A stretch of 64,000 bases of DNA, taken from positions 62,001 through 126,000 of the forward strand of contig NZ_JARGDK010000003.1 in NCBI RefSeq assembly GCF_029210495.1, in the 5' to 3' direction. Below are positions 1 to 8,112 of this stretch, in pieces. The position numbers were made by a program, and so were the translations under genes. The notes beneath the pieces are model-generated. The model was not told where the DNA came from, did no database searches, and worked only from the letters and a program-made list of their open reading frames with translations. This stretch comes from Pseudothioclava nitratireducens (GTDB lineage Bacteria; Pseudomonadota; Alphaproteobacteria; Rhodobacterales; Rhodobacteraceae). How positions within the stretch are numbered: the stretch's first letter is position 1; each line of letters begins with the position of its first letter.

Positions 1-477
1 TTCTGGAAGCTGCCTGGCGTCTGGCTGACCATGGTCGGCTATGCGGGCGGGCATACCCCCAACCCGACTTACAAAGAGGTCTGCACCGGCATGACCGGCC
101 ACAACGAGGTCGTGCGTGTGATCTACGACCCTGCCGTCATCAGCTACGACGCGCTCCTGCGGACCTTCTGGGAGAACCACGACCCGACTCAGGGCATGCG
201 GCAGGGCAATGACCGGGGCACGCAGTATCGCTCGGGCATCTACACCTATAGCCCCGCGCAGGCCGAAGCGGCGCAGGCCAGCCGCACGGCGTTTGCGCCC
301 AAGCTGCAAGCGGCGGGCTATGGGGCGATCACCACCGAGATCCTGCCAGCGCCCGCCTTCTACTACGCCGAGGATTATCACCAGCAATACCTCGCCAAGA
401 ACCCGAACGGTTATTGCGGCATTGGCGGGACCGGCGTGAGTTGTCCGATCGGCACCGGAACCCCGGCTGCGGGTTGA
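1..477 (+). CDS. msrA: Peptide-methionine (S)-S-oxide reductase MsrA, 5' end outside window
   Basis: Reduces methionine-S-sulfoxide in proteins to methionine, a cytosolic repair enzyme. The reading frame is open from base 1 (FWKLPGVW, then [13 protein letters not shown]), so the start codon and the N-terminal GCFWG catalytic cysteine lie upstream of the window. Visible family marks are the VGYAGG and [14 protein letters not shown] blocks, the YDP strand, and a C-terminal [16 protein letters not shown] segment with the cysteines expected to resolve and recycle the enzyme. The in-frame ATG at 31 falls inside the conserved core and is not the real start. The identification is secure; only the start is missing. 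Confidence 0.95.
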   Translation, partial: FWKLPGVWLTMVGYAGGHTPNPTYKEVCTGMTGHNEVVRVIYDPAVISYDALLRTFWENHDPTQGMRQGNDRGTQYRSGIYTYSPAQAEAAQASRTAFAPKLQAAGYGAITTEILPAPAFYYAEDYHQQYLAKNPNGYCGIGGTGVSCPIGTGTPAAG

Positions 478-527
478 CCTGCGGGGCGGAACAGGCCAAA
501 GCGGGCCAAGCCCATAAGGAGCCCGCC

Positions 528-1397
528 ATGACCACCTTCACCGCTTTCACCACGCTGTCCGACCGCGATCAGGCCGAGGCCCTCTCGGAACGCGTCGAGG
601 ATCTCGACCCCGCGCCCTATGGCGTTGGCGTCTTCGAGATCGAGGATGGGTCGGAACGCTGGGAAGTCGGCGCCTATTTCCTTGAACACCCCGATGAGGT
701 CACGCTCGCCCTGCTCGCGGCAGCGCATGGGGCCGCGCCCTTCGCCGTCTCGGAATTGCCCGATCAGGACTGGGTCGCCCATGTGCGCCGCGAACTCGCC
801 CCGGTCGAGGCCGGGCGCTTCTTCGTCTATGGCAGCCATGACGCCGACAAGGTCCCCGCCGACTGCATCCCGCTGCGCATCGACGCGGCGATGGCGTTCG
901 GCACCGGCCATCACGGCACCACGCTCGGCTGCCTCAAGGCGCTCGACGACCTCGAGCGCGGCGGTCTGCGTGCAACCAATGTGATCGACGTGGGCTGCGG
1001 GACGGCGGTGCTCGCCATGGCGGCAGCGAAACTCTGGCCCGAAGTCGTGCTGGCCTCGGATATCGACCCGATCGCTGTCGAGACCGCAGAGGCGAATGTC
1101 GAAACGAACGATCTCAAGGACAAAGTGCTCTGCATCGAGGCCGCGGGCTTTGAGCATCCGCACCTTAAGGCCGTCGCGCCCTACGACCTTATTTTTGCGA
1201 ATATTCTCAAGGGCCCGCTGATCACTCTGGCACCTGACATGGCGAAATACTGCGCCGAATCGGGGCATCTGATCCTGTCCGGAATCCTCCACGAACAAGC
1301 CGATGAGGTGATTTCCGCCTATGAATCCCACGATTTCCGTCTCATTTCGCGAAACGAGCACGCGGAATGGACGACATTGGTGATGCAGAAGGCCTAA
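528..1397 (+). CDS. prmA: Ribosomal protein L11 methyltransferase PrmA
   Basis: SAM-dependent methyltransferase predicted to trimethylate ribosomal protein L11 in the cytosol. The protein is 289 aa from the ATG at 528, which follows an AAGGAG-like ribosome binding site; the frame is open further upstream but that part overlaps msrA. The C-terminal Rossmann domain has SAM motif I (VIDVGCGTAVLAMAAA, about residue 152) and the post-motif FANILKGPL (about residue 224) typical of PrmA. AMAFGTGHHGTT, just before motif I, is the usual PrmA lead-in. It lies about 50 bases after msrA on the same strand and could be co-transcribed. Confidence 0.92.
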   Translation: MTTFTAFTTLSDRDQAEALSERVEDLDPAPYGVGVFEIEDGSERWEVGAYFLEHPDEVTLALLAAAHGAAPFAVSELPDQDWVAHVRRELAPVEAGRFFVYGSHDADKVPADCIPLRIDAAMAFGTGHHGTTLGCLKALDDLERGGLRATNVIDVGCGTAVLAMAAAKLWPEVVLASDIDPIAVETAEANVETNDLKDKVLCIEAAGFEHPHLKAVAPYDLIFANILKGPLITLAPDMAKYCAESGHLILSGILHEQADEVISAYESHDFRLISRNEHAEWTTLVMQKA

Positions 1398-1488
1398 TCT
1401 GCCAAATTTTACGCACATTCATCTCGCGCTGTGGTTTAATATTTCTTAACGAGTGGCTGTACGTCATTTTGAGTAAAGGTGGAGTGTC

Positions 1489-1833
1489 ATGGATCGCGGA
1501 TTGAGAGATTTCGAGAGCCGGCTGGGTCGCATCGAAAAGATCCACGAGGCTGGCGGTGCGTTCGAGGCGAACGGCGCGCTGGGCCGTAGCTACTTTGACT
1601 CCGTCCGCCCGCGTCCTGCGCGACACATCCCGTGGCGCGGTCTCGCGCTGGTGCTGTCTGGCGTCATTCTCCTGAAGGCAACCCTGCTCGGTCAAATCGG
1701 CGCAGAGGCCTATGGTGAGCGGGTCAACTCGCTCGCCGCTGGCAATATCGGCGAAAAGACCCTCGGTTGGATCCTCGAAGCCGGTCCCCTGACCCAGAAG
1801 CTCGCAGGCTTCATCCAGTCCGTTCTGTACTGA
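1489..1833 (+). CDS. Small single-pass membrane protein of unknown function
   Basis: A 114-aa protein I cannot assign to a characterised family. The N-terminal 45 residues are charged and hydrophilic (MDRGLRDFESRLGRIEKIHE), followed by one hydrophobic segment at about residues 48-67 (WRGLALVLSGVILLKATLLG) and a soluble C-terminus. The start is supported by an AAAGGTGGAG sequence just upstream of ATG 1489. Codon use looks like that of its neighbours, and a good terminator follows at 1859. The layout suggests an inner-membrane protein with a short cytoplasmic helix. Similar small proteins occur in this order, but I infer no function. Confidence 0.7.
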   Translation: MDRGLRDFESRLGRIEKIHEAGGAFEANGALGRSYFDSVRPRPARHIPWRGLALVLSGVILLKATLLGQIGAEAYGERVNSLAAGNIGEKTLGWILEAGPLTQKLAGFIQSVLY

Positions 1834-1858
1834 GCGGCACGCCCTGCCAAGAATTCAG

Positions 1859-1891
1859 ACGCCGTGCGCAGCGCCCTGCGCGCGGCGTTTT
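1859..1891 (+). terminator. Intrinsic terminator after the 1489-1833 gene
   Basis: Arms ACGCCGTGCGCAG (1859-1871) and CTGCGCGCGGCGT (1876-1888) pair over 13 positions with one G-U, around a CGCC loop, and are followed by TTTT. Confidence 0.7.
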
Positions 1892-1988
1892 CATGTCCGG
1901 CCCGGCGCACTGCCAATCTTAAGACTGGCCGATGTTCACTTTTCGTGCTAATTCTTGCGAAAGAGAACAGATGGGGCGCAGGGGCAAG

Positions 1989-2540
1989 ATGCGGGTAATC
2001 GGAATCGACCCGGGGCTGAGGAATCTCGGCTGGGGTGTGATTGAGGCAGAGGGCACGCGCCTGCGCCATATCGCAAATGGCACGATCCACTCGGAAGGCA
2101 GCGATCTGGCCGCCCGCCTGGTCACCTTGCATGACGGGCTCCGCGCGGTGATCGAGGCGCACACACCCGATACGGCCGCCGTTGAACAGACCTTCGTCAA
2201 CAAGGATGCGGTAGCAACGCTCAAGCTTGGACAGGCGCGCGGCATCGCCCTTCTGGTCCCTGCGCAGGCGGGTCTGAGCGTTGGGGAATACGCGCCCAAT
2301 GCCGTCAAAAAGACCGTGGTCGGCGTCGGCCATGCGGACAAGGTTCAGGTGCAGCATATGGTCCGCCATCAACTGCCCGGCGTGCAGTTCGACAGCCCCG
2401 ACGCTGCCGACGCGCTTGCCATCGCCATTTGCCATGCGTTCCACTCGCAAAGCGCCGCCCGCCTGAATGCGGCGCAGCTTGGCCGCTCCGCACTCGAGGT
2501 CACTGCCGGTCAGGCCCGTATCCGGAGGGCACGCGCATGA
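1989..2540 (+). CDS. ruvC: Holliday junction resolvase RuvC
   Basis: Endonuclease that cleaves Holliday junctions symmetrically, working with RuvAB. From ATG 1989 it is 183 aa and starts [10 protein letters not shown], the canonical RuvC N-terminus. All four catalytic acids sit at the E. coli positions: D7, E66, D138 and D141. An in-frame ATG at 1971 would add six residues and has an AAGAGAACAG stretch upstream, so it is a possible alternative start. It is first in a ruvC-ruvA-ruvB cluster; its TGA overlaps the ruvA ATG in an ATGA arrangement, implying translational coupling. Confidence 0.95.
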   Translation: MRVIGIDPGLRNLGWGVIEAEGTRLRHIANGTIHSEGSDLAARLVTLHDGLRAVIEAHTPDTAAVEQTFVNKDAVATLKLGQARGIALLVPAQAGLSVGEYAPNAVKKTVVGVGHADKVQVQHMVRHQLPGVQFDSPDAADALAIAICHAFHSQSAARLNAAQLGRSALEVTAGQARIRRARA

Positions 2541-3208
2541 TCGGACGGATCGCCGGCATCATCCTGCACCGTGCCATGGACCACGTGCTGATCGACGTGC
2601 GCGGCGTGGGCTATGTCGTCCATGTCAGCCCGCGCACCGCGCAATCGCTCCCGCCGGTGGGCGAGGCCTGCGCGCTCTATACGGACCTCCTCGTGCGCGA
2701 GGACCTGCTGCAACTCTTCGGTTTCCCGACCCTGCTCGAAAAGGAATGGCACCGGCTTTTGACCTCGGTCCAAGGTATCGGCGCCAAGGCCTCGCTTGCG
2801 ATCCTCGGCACGCTCGGCCCCGAAGGCGTCGGCCGCGCCATCGCACTTGGCGACGCGGGCGCGATCAAATCGGCCCCCGGGGTCGGCCCGAAACTCGCCC
2901 AGCGCGTGGTGTTGGAACTCAAGGATAAGGCGCCCACCGTCATGGCGCTCGGTGCCGATCTTTCCGTCGATACCGCGCCAGGCGATGATGTGATCGAGGC
3001 TCCGGTCGCCAAGCCCCGCAAAGCCGCAGCTCCCGCCGCACAGCCCAAGACCAATTTCACCGCCGAGGCGCTCTCGGCCCTCACCAATCTTGGCTATTCG
3101 CCCGCCGATGCCGCCGCCGCCGTGGCCCGTGCCTCCGACGACCCAGACGCAACCGACACGGCCAAACTGATCCGCATCGCGCTGCGCGCGCTCGCTCCCA
3201 AGGACTGA
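2537..3208 (+). CDS. ruvA: Holliday junction branch-migration protein RuvA
   Basis: DNA-binding subunit that tetramerises on Holliday junctions and loads RuvB. 223 aa, beginning [20 protein letters not shown], the expected OB-fold domain I. Two helix-hairpin-helix segments follow ([16 protein letters not shown] and [16 protein letters not shown]). An Ala/Pro-rich linker at about residues 155-175 precedes the C-terminal RuvB-contacting domain ([20 protein letters not shown]). The ATG overlaps the ruvC stop by four bases. About 100 bases separate it from ruvB. Confidence 0.95.
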   Translation: MIGRIAGIILHRAMDHVLIDVRGVGYVVHVSPRTAQSLPPVGEACALYTDLLVREDLLQLFGFPTLLEKEWHRLLTSVQGIGAKASLAILGTLGPEGVGRAIALGDAGAIKSAPGVGPKLAQRVVLELKDKAPTVMALGADLSVDTAPGDDVIEAPVAKPRKAAAPAAQPKTNFTAEALSALTNLGYSPADAAAAVARASDDPDATDTAKLIRIALRALAPKD

Positions 3209-3308
3209 TGCTGTCATCAAACGCGAAATCCTCCGGGAGGCTGCGGCAGGCAGTGGGGGCGACGCCCTCTGCTTGCGCCGGGTCCCTCGCTCAGCGTAAC
3301 ACTCAACC

Positions 3309-4343
3309 ATGACCACGGAACCCGATCCTACGCTCCGCCCCGACCGCCTCCCCGAGGATGCGGACCGCGCCCTGCGCCCGCAGGCGCTCGAAGAGTTCGT
3401 GGGACAGGCCGAAGCGCGCGCCAACCTGCGTGTCTTCATCGAAAGCGCCAAGCTGCGCGGGCAAGCGATGGACCACACTCTGTTCCACGGCCCGCCGGGC
3501 TTGGGCAAAACCACGCTCGCGCAGATCATGGCGCGCGAGCTGGGCGTGAACTTCAAAATGACCTCCGGCCCGGTCCTGGCCAAAGCGGGCGACCTCGCCG
3601 CGATCCTGACCAATCTCGAAGCGCGCGACGTGCTGTTCATCGACGAAATCCACCGCCTCAATCCCGCCGTCGAAGAGGTGCTTTATCCCGCGATGGAGGA
3701 TTTCGAGCTTGACCTCGTGATCGGGGAAGGCCCCGCCGCGCGCACCGTCCGGATCGAGCTGCAACCCTTCACGCTGGTCGGTGCCACGACCCGGCTCGGA
3801 CTCTTGACCACGCCGCTCCGCGACCGATTTGGCATCCCGACGCGGCTGCAATTCTACACCGAGGACGAGTTGGACAGCATCGTCTCACGCGGCGCGCGGC
3901 TGCTTGGCATCCCCGCCGATCCGGCTGGCACGCGCGAGATCGCGCGCCGTGCGCGCGGCACTCCGCGCATCGCCGGGCGGCTCCTGCGGCGCGTCGTCGA
4001 TTTCGCGCTGGTCGAGGGCGACGGCCGCCTGACGCAGGCCATCGCGGACCGCGCACTGACGCGGCTGGGTGTGGACAAGCTCGGCCTCGACGGGGCGGAC
4101 CGGCGCTACATGATGCTCATGGCCGAGCATTACGGCGGCGGGCCGGTCGGCGTCGAAACGCTCTCTGCCGCACTTTCGGAAAGCCGCGACGCCATCGAAG
4201 AGGTGATCGAACCCTACCTGCTGCAACAAGGCCTTGTGAGCAGGACACCACGCGGACGGATGCTGGCGCCGCGCGCGTGGAAGCATCTCGGCCTTAACGC
4301 GCCGCGCCCGGCGCAACCGGGCGACCTGTTCGGCGACGGCTGA
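3309..4343 (+). CDS. ruvB: Holliday junction branch-migration ATPase RuvB
   Basis: AAA+ motor that drives branch migration with RuvA. 344 aa, the normal family length. Walker A is GPPGLGKTT (residues 61-69), Walker B is LFIDEIHR (D112, E113), an LRDRFG arginine-finger segment follows, and the C-terminal winged helix ends with the usual [11 protein letters not shown] block. The start ATG 3309 gives [20 protein letters not shown], typical for alphaproteobacteria. The order ruvCAB is conserved, but here it is followed by a globin gene, not the tol genes often found in related genomes. Confidence 0.96.
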   Translation: MTTEPDPTLRPDRLPEDADRALRPQALEEFVGQAEARANLRVFIESAKLRGQAMDHTLFHGPPGLGKTTLAQIMARELGVNFKMTSGPVLAKAGDLAAILTNLEARDVLFIDEIHRLNPAVEEVLYPAMEDFELDLVIGEGPAARTVRIELQPFTLVGATTRLGLLTTPLRDRFGIPTRLQFYTEDELDSIVSRGARLLGIPADPAGTREIARRARGTPRIAGRLLRRVVDFALVEGDGRLTQAIADRALTRLGVDKLGLDGADRRYMMLMAEHYGGGPVGVETLSAALSESRDAIEEVIEPYLLQQGLVSRTPRGRMLAPRAWKHLGLNAPRPAQPGDLFGDG

Positions 4344-4411
4344 GCCTGCGGCAACCCGCGCCTTGCGCCGGACCGGTCGCCGACCTATCTGCTGGGCCAA
4401 AGGAGACCTGC

Positions 4412-4819
4412 ATGTCCGCCCTGCCGCCCCGCTTCGAGATTTCCGCCGAAGAGATCGACCGCGTCGTTGCGCGCTTCTACGCGCGGGTGCGTGCGCATCA
4501 CATGCTCGGCCCGATCTTTGCCACCCATGTCACCGACTGGCCGGAACACGAGGCCAAGATCGCGCGTTTCTGGAAGGGCGCGATCCTGCATGAGCCGGGC
4601 TATGAGGGGTCCCCGATGATGGCGCATCGCCGTGCTGGCAATGTGGGCGCGGCGCATTTCCCGATCTGGCTTGGCCTCTTCGATGACACGCTGCGCCAAA
4701 CGCTCGACCCGCTCGCGGCGGCGGGCTGGTCGGCGCTGGCGCATCGGATCGGGCAAGGCCTGCGGATGGGGGTCGAAGATGTCGGCCGCCCCACGGGCGA
4801 GGTGCCCAGCCTGCGTTAA
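4412..4819 (+). CDS. Group 3 (trHbP) truncated haemoglobin
   Basis: Small haem protein of 135 aa. The segment GNVGAAHFPIWLGLF matches the F-helix block of group-3 truncated globins and places the proximal histidine at H82. An upstream FWKGAILHEPGY segment fits the E-helix region. Group 3 members are linked to microaerobic growth or NO/peroxide chemistry, but the ligand chemistry here is inference. The gene follows ruvB by about 70 bases and has an AAAGGAGA site. Its TAA overlaps the stop of the convergent ycjF-like gene within TTAA (4816-4819). Confidence 0.85.
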   Translation: MSALPPRFEISAEEIDRVVARFYARVRAHHMLGPIFATHVTDWPEHEAKIARFWKGAILHEPGYEGSPMMAHRRAGNVGAAHFPIWLGLFDDTLRQTLDPLAAAGWSALAHRIGQGLRMGVEDVGRPTGEVPSLR

Positions 4820-5832
4820 TCGCCCTCGGCTGGGGTCGGTTTCTTACGGTCGAACAGCCCGGTCAGAGAGCGACTGACGAGGTTCGTCACGCGCGGCTTG
4901 GGCAGCGCTTGAAACGGCATCGGGCGGCAGACCTCGATCGCGGCGATGCCCACGCGCGCGGTGAGGGCGCCGTTCACTACCCCCTCGCCGAAACGGCGCG
5001 AAAGCTTGGATAGGATACCACCGCCCGCCATCGTCTCGATCAGGTCATCGCCAGCAGCCACCGCGCCGGTCGCCACCAGATGCGTCATGACCGTGCGCGC
5101 GAGGCGCAACGAGCCGAATGATCCCGCACGCCCGCCATAGATTTCGGCGATGCGCCGGATCATCCGCAGGTTCGCCGTCAGCGCCGCGAACACATCCGCA
5201 AGCGCCAGCGGAACCAGTGCCGTGACCGTCGCGACCGTGCGCGACGCGGCCTCGACCTCAAGGCGTGCGGCCGCATCGAGCGGCGTCATCAGTTCCGTTT
5301 CGGCCAGATGCAACAGCGTCGGGGTGTCGAGTTGTTCATCCGCCCGCTCGGCCAACCGCGCGCGCGACCAGTCCATGTCCCGCCGCGCGGCATAGAGCCC
5401 CGACAGATGCGCAACGACCTTGCGCGCGCGCGACAGATCATCCGCCTTGCCCGCGTCGAGCACTTCCTTATGCACCTTGTCGAGCCGCCTCAGCCGGGCA
5501 AAGGCCGTCAATTCTCGCAGCGCCATCAGACTTGCCGCCACAAGGAAGGCGACAAAGAGGGCCATACCAACCCAGCCAAGGATGGGGTTCGCGGCAAAGA
5601 GACCTTCGACGAAACGCCATGCCGCGACCGAGGCCAGAAACCCGACCAACGCCACAAGCGCGCGCCAGAAAAACCGCGTGAGCGCGGAACTGCGCCGCGC
5701 GGCAAGCCGGGTGGCGATCTGCATCGCGCGGCCTTCAAGGGGCTGATCGACGGCGGGAAGATCGGTGACCGGCGGAGCCTCTGCGGGCGAGGCCGGGGCC
5801 TCGTCCAACTCGATCAGAACGGGTTTCTTCAT
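4816..5832 (-). CDS. YcjF/TIGR01620 family membrane protein
   Basis: A 338-aa inner-membrane protein of the YcjF family (TIGR01620/DUF697), with unknown biochemistry. After a soluble, acidic, Pro/Ala-rich N-terminus there is a hydrophobic hairpin at about residues 55-108 (FFWRALVALVGFLASVAAW, then ILGWVGMALFVAFLVAASLM). The C-terminal half carries the DUF697-like region. Its ATG overlaps the upstream ycjX-like stop (ATGA at 5829-5832), so the two are translationally coupled, as in the ycjXF pair of enterobacteria, where they belong to an envelope-stress regulon. No such regulation is visible here. Confidence 0.82.
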   Translation of the reverse strand: MKKPVLIELDEAPASPAEAPPVTDLPAVDQPLEGRAMQIATRLAARRSSALTRFFWRALVALVGFLASVAAWRFVEGLFAANPILGWVGMALFVAFLVAASLMALRELTAFARLRRLDKVHKEVLDAGKADDLSRARKVVAHLSGLYAARRDMDWSRARLAERADEQLDTPTLLHLAETELMTPLDAAARLEVEAASRTVATVTALVPLALADVFAALTANLRMIRRIAEIYGGRAGSFGSLRLARTVMTHLVATGAVAAGDDLIETMAGGGILSKLSRRFGEGVVNGALTARVGIAAIEVCRPMPFQALPKPRVTNLVSRSLTGLFDRKKPTPAEGD

Positions 5833-7232
5833 AGCTTGTCCCCGATGAGAAATTCGGCGGCCTTGTCGAGCCGGATATGCGGCGGCCCTTCACCCGGGCG
5901 CAAGGTGATCGGCGCCGGGGCAAAGGCCATGATGTCGAAATCCGCATCCAGCCAATGCTGTGCCCCACCCCGCGCAGGCGCAAGAAGTTGTGCCGGATCA
6001 GAGGGCAGATCGCCCGGATAAAGCGCCGCGTTGCGCCCGTCCATAAGCCGACCGCGCACCGCCGGAAGCTCGCCTCCGTCATGGCTGACCATTTCCTCGG
6101 TCGTGGCGCGCAAAGCCGCAATCGAAAGCGCCAGTGTCTCGGCCCCTGCGAAATCCGCGCGGTCCTTGGCCTCGCGCAGAAGGGCTCCGGTGATGGCGGT
6201 CAGGCGGGCATGCTGCATGTGGTGCAGATGGTCGGCCTTGGTTGCAGCGAAGAGGATTTTCTCGACGCGCCGCGCGCCCAGAAGCGAGGCAAGAAACCCT
6301 GCCGTTCCGGGGCGGAAAGCCTGAAGGATGCCGGCCATCGACTGCCGCAGGTCTTCGAGCGCGGCAGGCCCGGCATGAATCGCGCCGAGCACATCGACCA
6401 GCACGATCTGCCGGTCGATCCGCGCGAAGTGATCGCGGAAGAAGGGCTTCACCACCTGCGCTTTATAGGCGTCATAACGGCGCTCCATCTCGCGGGCGAG
6501 CGAGCCGCGCGGGGCCTCGCCCTTGGGCAGGGGTGCGAAGGTCAGAACCGGAGAACCCGCCAGATCGCCCGGCAGCAGGAAGCGCCCCGGTGAGCAATCC
6601 GAATACCCCGCCTCGCGCGCGGCATTCAGATGCGTGGTGAACACCTCTGCCAGACGCTTGGCGGTGGGTTCGTCGAGCTTGGCGCTCGCGTCTGTCTCGG
6701 CCAGCAGCGCGAGATAATCCGCGCCACCCGGACGGGCACTCATCCGCCCGAGAACGCCCTCGGACCATTGCGCATAACTCTTGTCCATGAGCCCCAGATC
6801 GAGCAGCCACTCGCCCGGGTAATCCACGATGTCGAGATGGATCGTGCGAGGCCCCCTCAACCCGCCCAAAAGGCCAGAGGGCTGCACCCGGAAGGACAGG
6901 CGCAGTTCGGAGACCGTGCGGGTACCCTCAGGCCAATGCGGCGTAGGGCCGGTCAGCGCGGCGAGGTGATCCTCATAGGCAAAGCGCGCAACGGTATCGT
7001 CGGGCTGCGGCTGAAGGAAAGCGGCCGTGATATCGCCCCCGCGCGTCAGCCCGGGCATCCGGCCACGGTCCAGCAGGTTGGCGACCAGCGAGGTGATGAA
7101 CACCGTCTTGCCCGCACGCGAGAGGCCAGTGACACCTAGCCGAATGACCGGCTCGAACAGCGCCTCGGAGACCGATGCGCCGATCCCCTCGATCCCGCGG
7201 CTCAGCCCATCGGCAATATCGGAAATCCCCAC
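5829..7232 (-). CDS. YcjX family P-loop (predicted GTP-binding) protein
   Basis: Predicted nucleotide-binding stress protein of the YcjX/DUF463 family, 467 aa from the GTG at 7232. The P-loop is GLSRAGKT (residues 36-43), followed by ITSLVANLLDRGRMPGL, a hallmark of the family. HLDIVDYPGEWLLDL resembles a switch/G3 segment, and ATKADH may act as the NKxD-like motif. I chose GTG 7232 because family members start near ISDIADGLSRG and a GAGG lies upstream; an in-frame ATG at 7274 is an alternative. It is co-translated with the downstream YcjF-like gene and divergent from truA. Confidence 0.85.
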   Translation of the reverse strand: MGISDIADGLSRGIEGIGASVSEALFEPVIRLGVTGLSRAGKTVFITSLVANLLDRGRMPGLTRGGDITAAFLQPQPDDTVARFAYEDHLAALTGPTPHWPEGTRTVSELRLSFRVQPSGLLGGLRGPRTIHLDIVDYPGEWLLDLGLMDKSYAQWSEGVLGRMSARPGGADYLALLAETDASAKLDEPTAKRLAEVFTTHLNAAREAGYSDCSPGRFLLPGDLAGSPVLTFAPLPKGEAPRGSLAREMERRYDAYKAQVVKPFFRDHFARIDRQIVLVDVLGAIHAGPAALEDLRQSMAGILQAFRPGTAGFLASLLGARRVEKILFAATKADHLHHMQHARLTAITGALLREAKDRADFAGAETLALSIAALRATTEEMVSHDGGELPAVRGRLMDGRNAALYPGDLPSDPAQLLAPARGGAQHWLDADFDIMAFAPAPITLRPGEGPPHIRLDKAAEFLIGDKL

Positions 7233-7341
7233 GCTCTTCGCCTCACTCTGACACACTGCGTTCAACATAAGCATCCGCCCGGTGACTTGGTAGGGGCCGA
7301 AAGGGATTGCGGGGCCGAGGCGCGCGGGCTATGCGCGAGAC

Positions 7342-8112
7342 ATGCCCAGATATGCGTTCAAGATCGAGTATGACGGCGGCCCCTTCGCGGGCTGGCAGCG
7401 GCAAGCCGACCAGCCCTCGGTGCAAGGCGCGATCGAGGCCGCGTTGGCGAAGCTTGAGCCGCGCGAGCACACGATTGCCGCCGCCGGTCGCACGGATGCA
7501 GGCGTCCACGCCACCGCGCAGGTCGCCCATGCCGACCTGAAAAAAGACTGGGACCCGTTCCGTCTGTCTGAAGCACTGAACTTCCACCTCAAGCCCGCCC
7601 CGGTCGCAATTCTGGCCTGCGCGCAGGTCGCGGATGACTGGCACGCGCGGTTTTCAGCGACCGAGCGGCGCTACTTGTTTCGGCTGGTGCAGCGTCGCGC
7701 ACCGATGACCCATGATCGCGGACTCGTCTGGCGCGTGAACAACCTGCTCGATGCCGAAGCGATGCGCGAAGGCGCCGCCCATCTGATCGGGCATCACGAC
7801 TTCACCAGCTTTCGCAGTTCGATCTGTCAGGCAGCGAGCCCCCTCAAAACGCTCGACGAAATCCGCATCGAAGAGATCGAGATCCCCCACGGGCGCGAGT
7901 TCCGCTTTCACCTGCGCGCGCGCAGCTTTCTGCACAATCAGGTGCGCTCGATCGTGGGCACGCTGGAGCGGGTTGGCGCGGGCGCTTGGGCGCCTGTGCA
8001 GGTCAAAGAGGCGCTCGAAGCCCGTGACCGCGCGGCTTGCGGTCCGGTCTGCCCGCCCGACGGACTTTATCTTTGCGGTGTCGGCTACCCGAAGGACCCG
8101 TTCGCGGGCTGA
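7342..8112 (+). CDS. truA: tRNA pseudouridine(38-40) synthase TruA
   Basis: Converts uridines 38-40 of the tRNA anticodon stem-loop to pseudouridine. 256 aa, starting [12 protein letters not shown]. The catalytic aspartate is D52 in [11 protein letters not shown]. Other family blocks are GWQRQ near the N-terminus, the GHHDFTSFR segment, and [15 protein letters not shown], which binds RNA and substrate. Its TGA and the TCA (reverse TGA) of the convergent polysaccharide gene form TGATCA (8110-8115), leaving no intergenic base. Confidence 0.95.
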   Translation: MPRYAFKIEYDGGPFAGWQRQADQPSVQGAIEAALAKLEPREHTIAAAGRTDAGVHATAQVAHADLKKDWDPFRLSEALNFHLKPAPVAILACAQVADDWHARFSATERRYLFRLVQRRAPMTHDRGLVWRVNNLLDAEAMREGAAHLIGHHDFTSFRSSICQAASPLKTLDEIRIEEIEIPHGREFRFHLRARSFLHNQVRSIVGTLERVGAGAWAPVQVKEALEARDRAACGPVCPPDGLYLCGVGYPKDPFAG

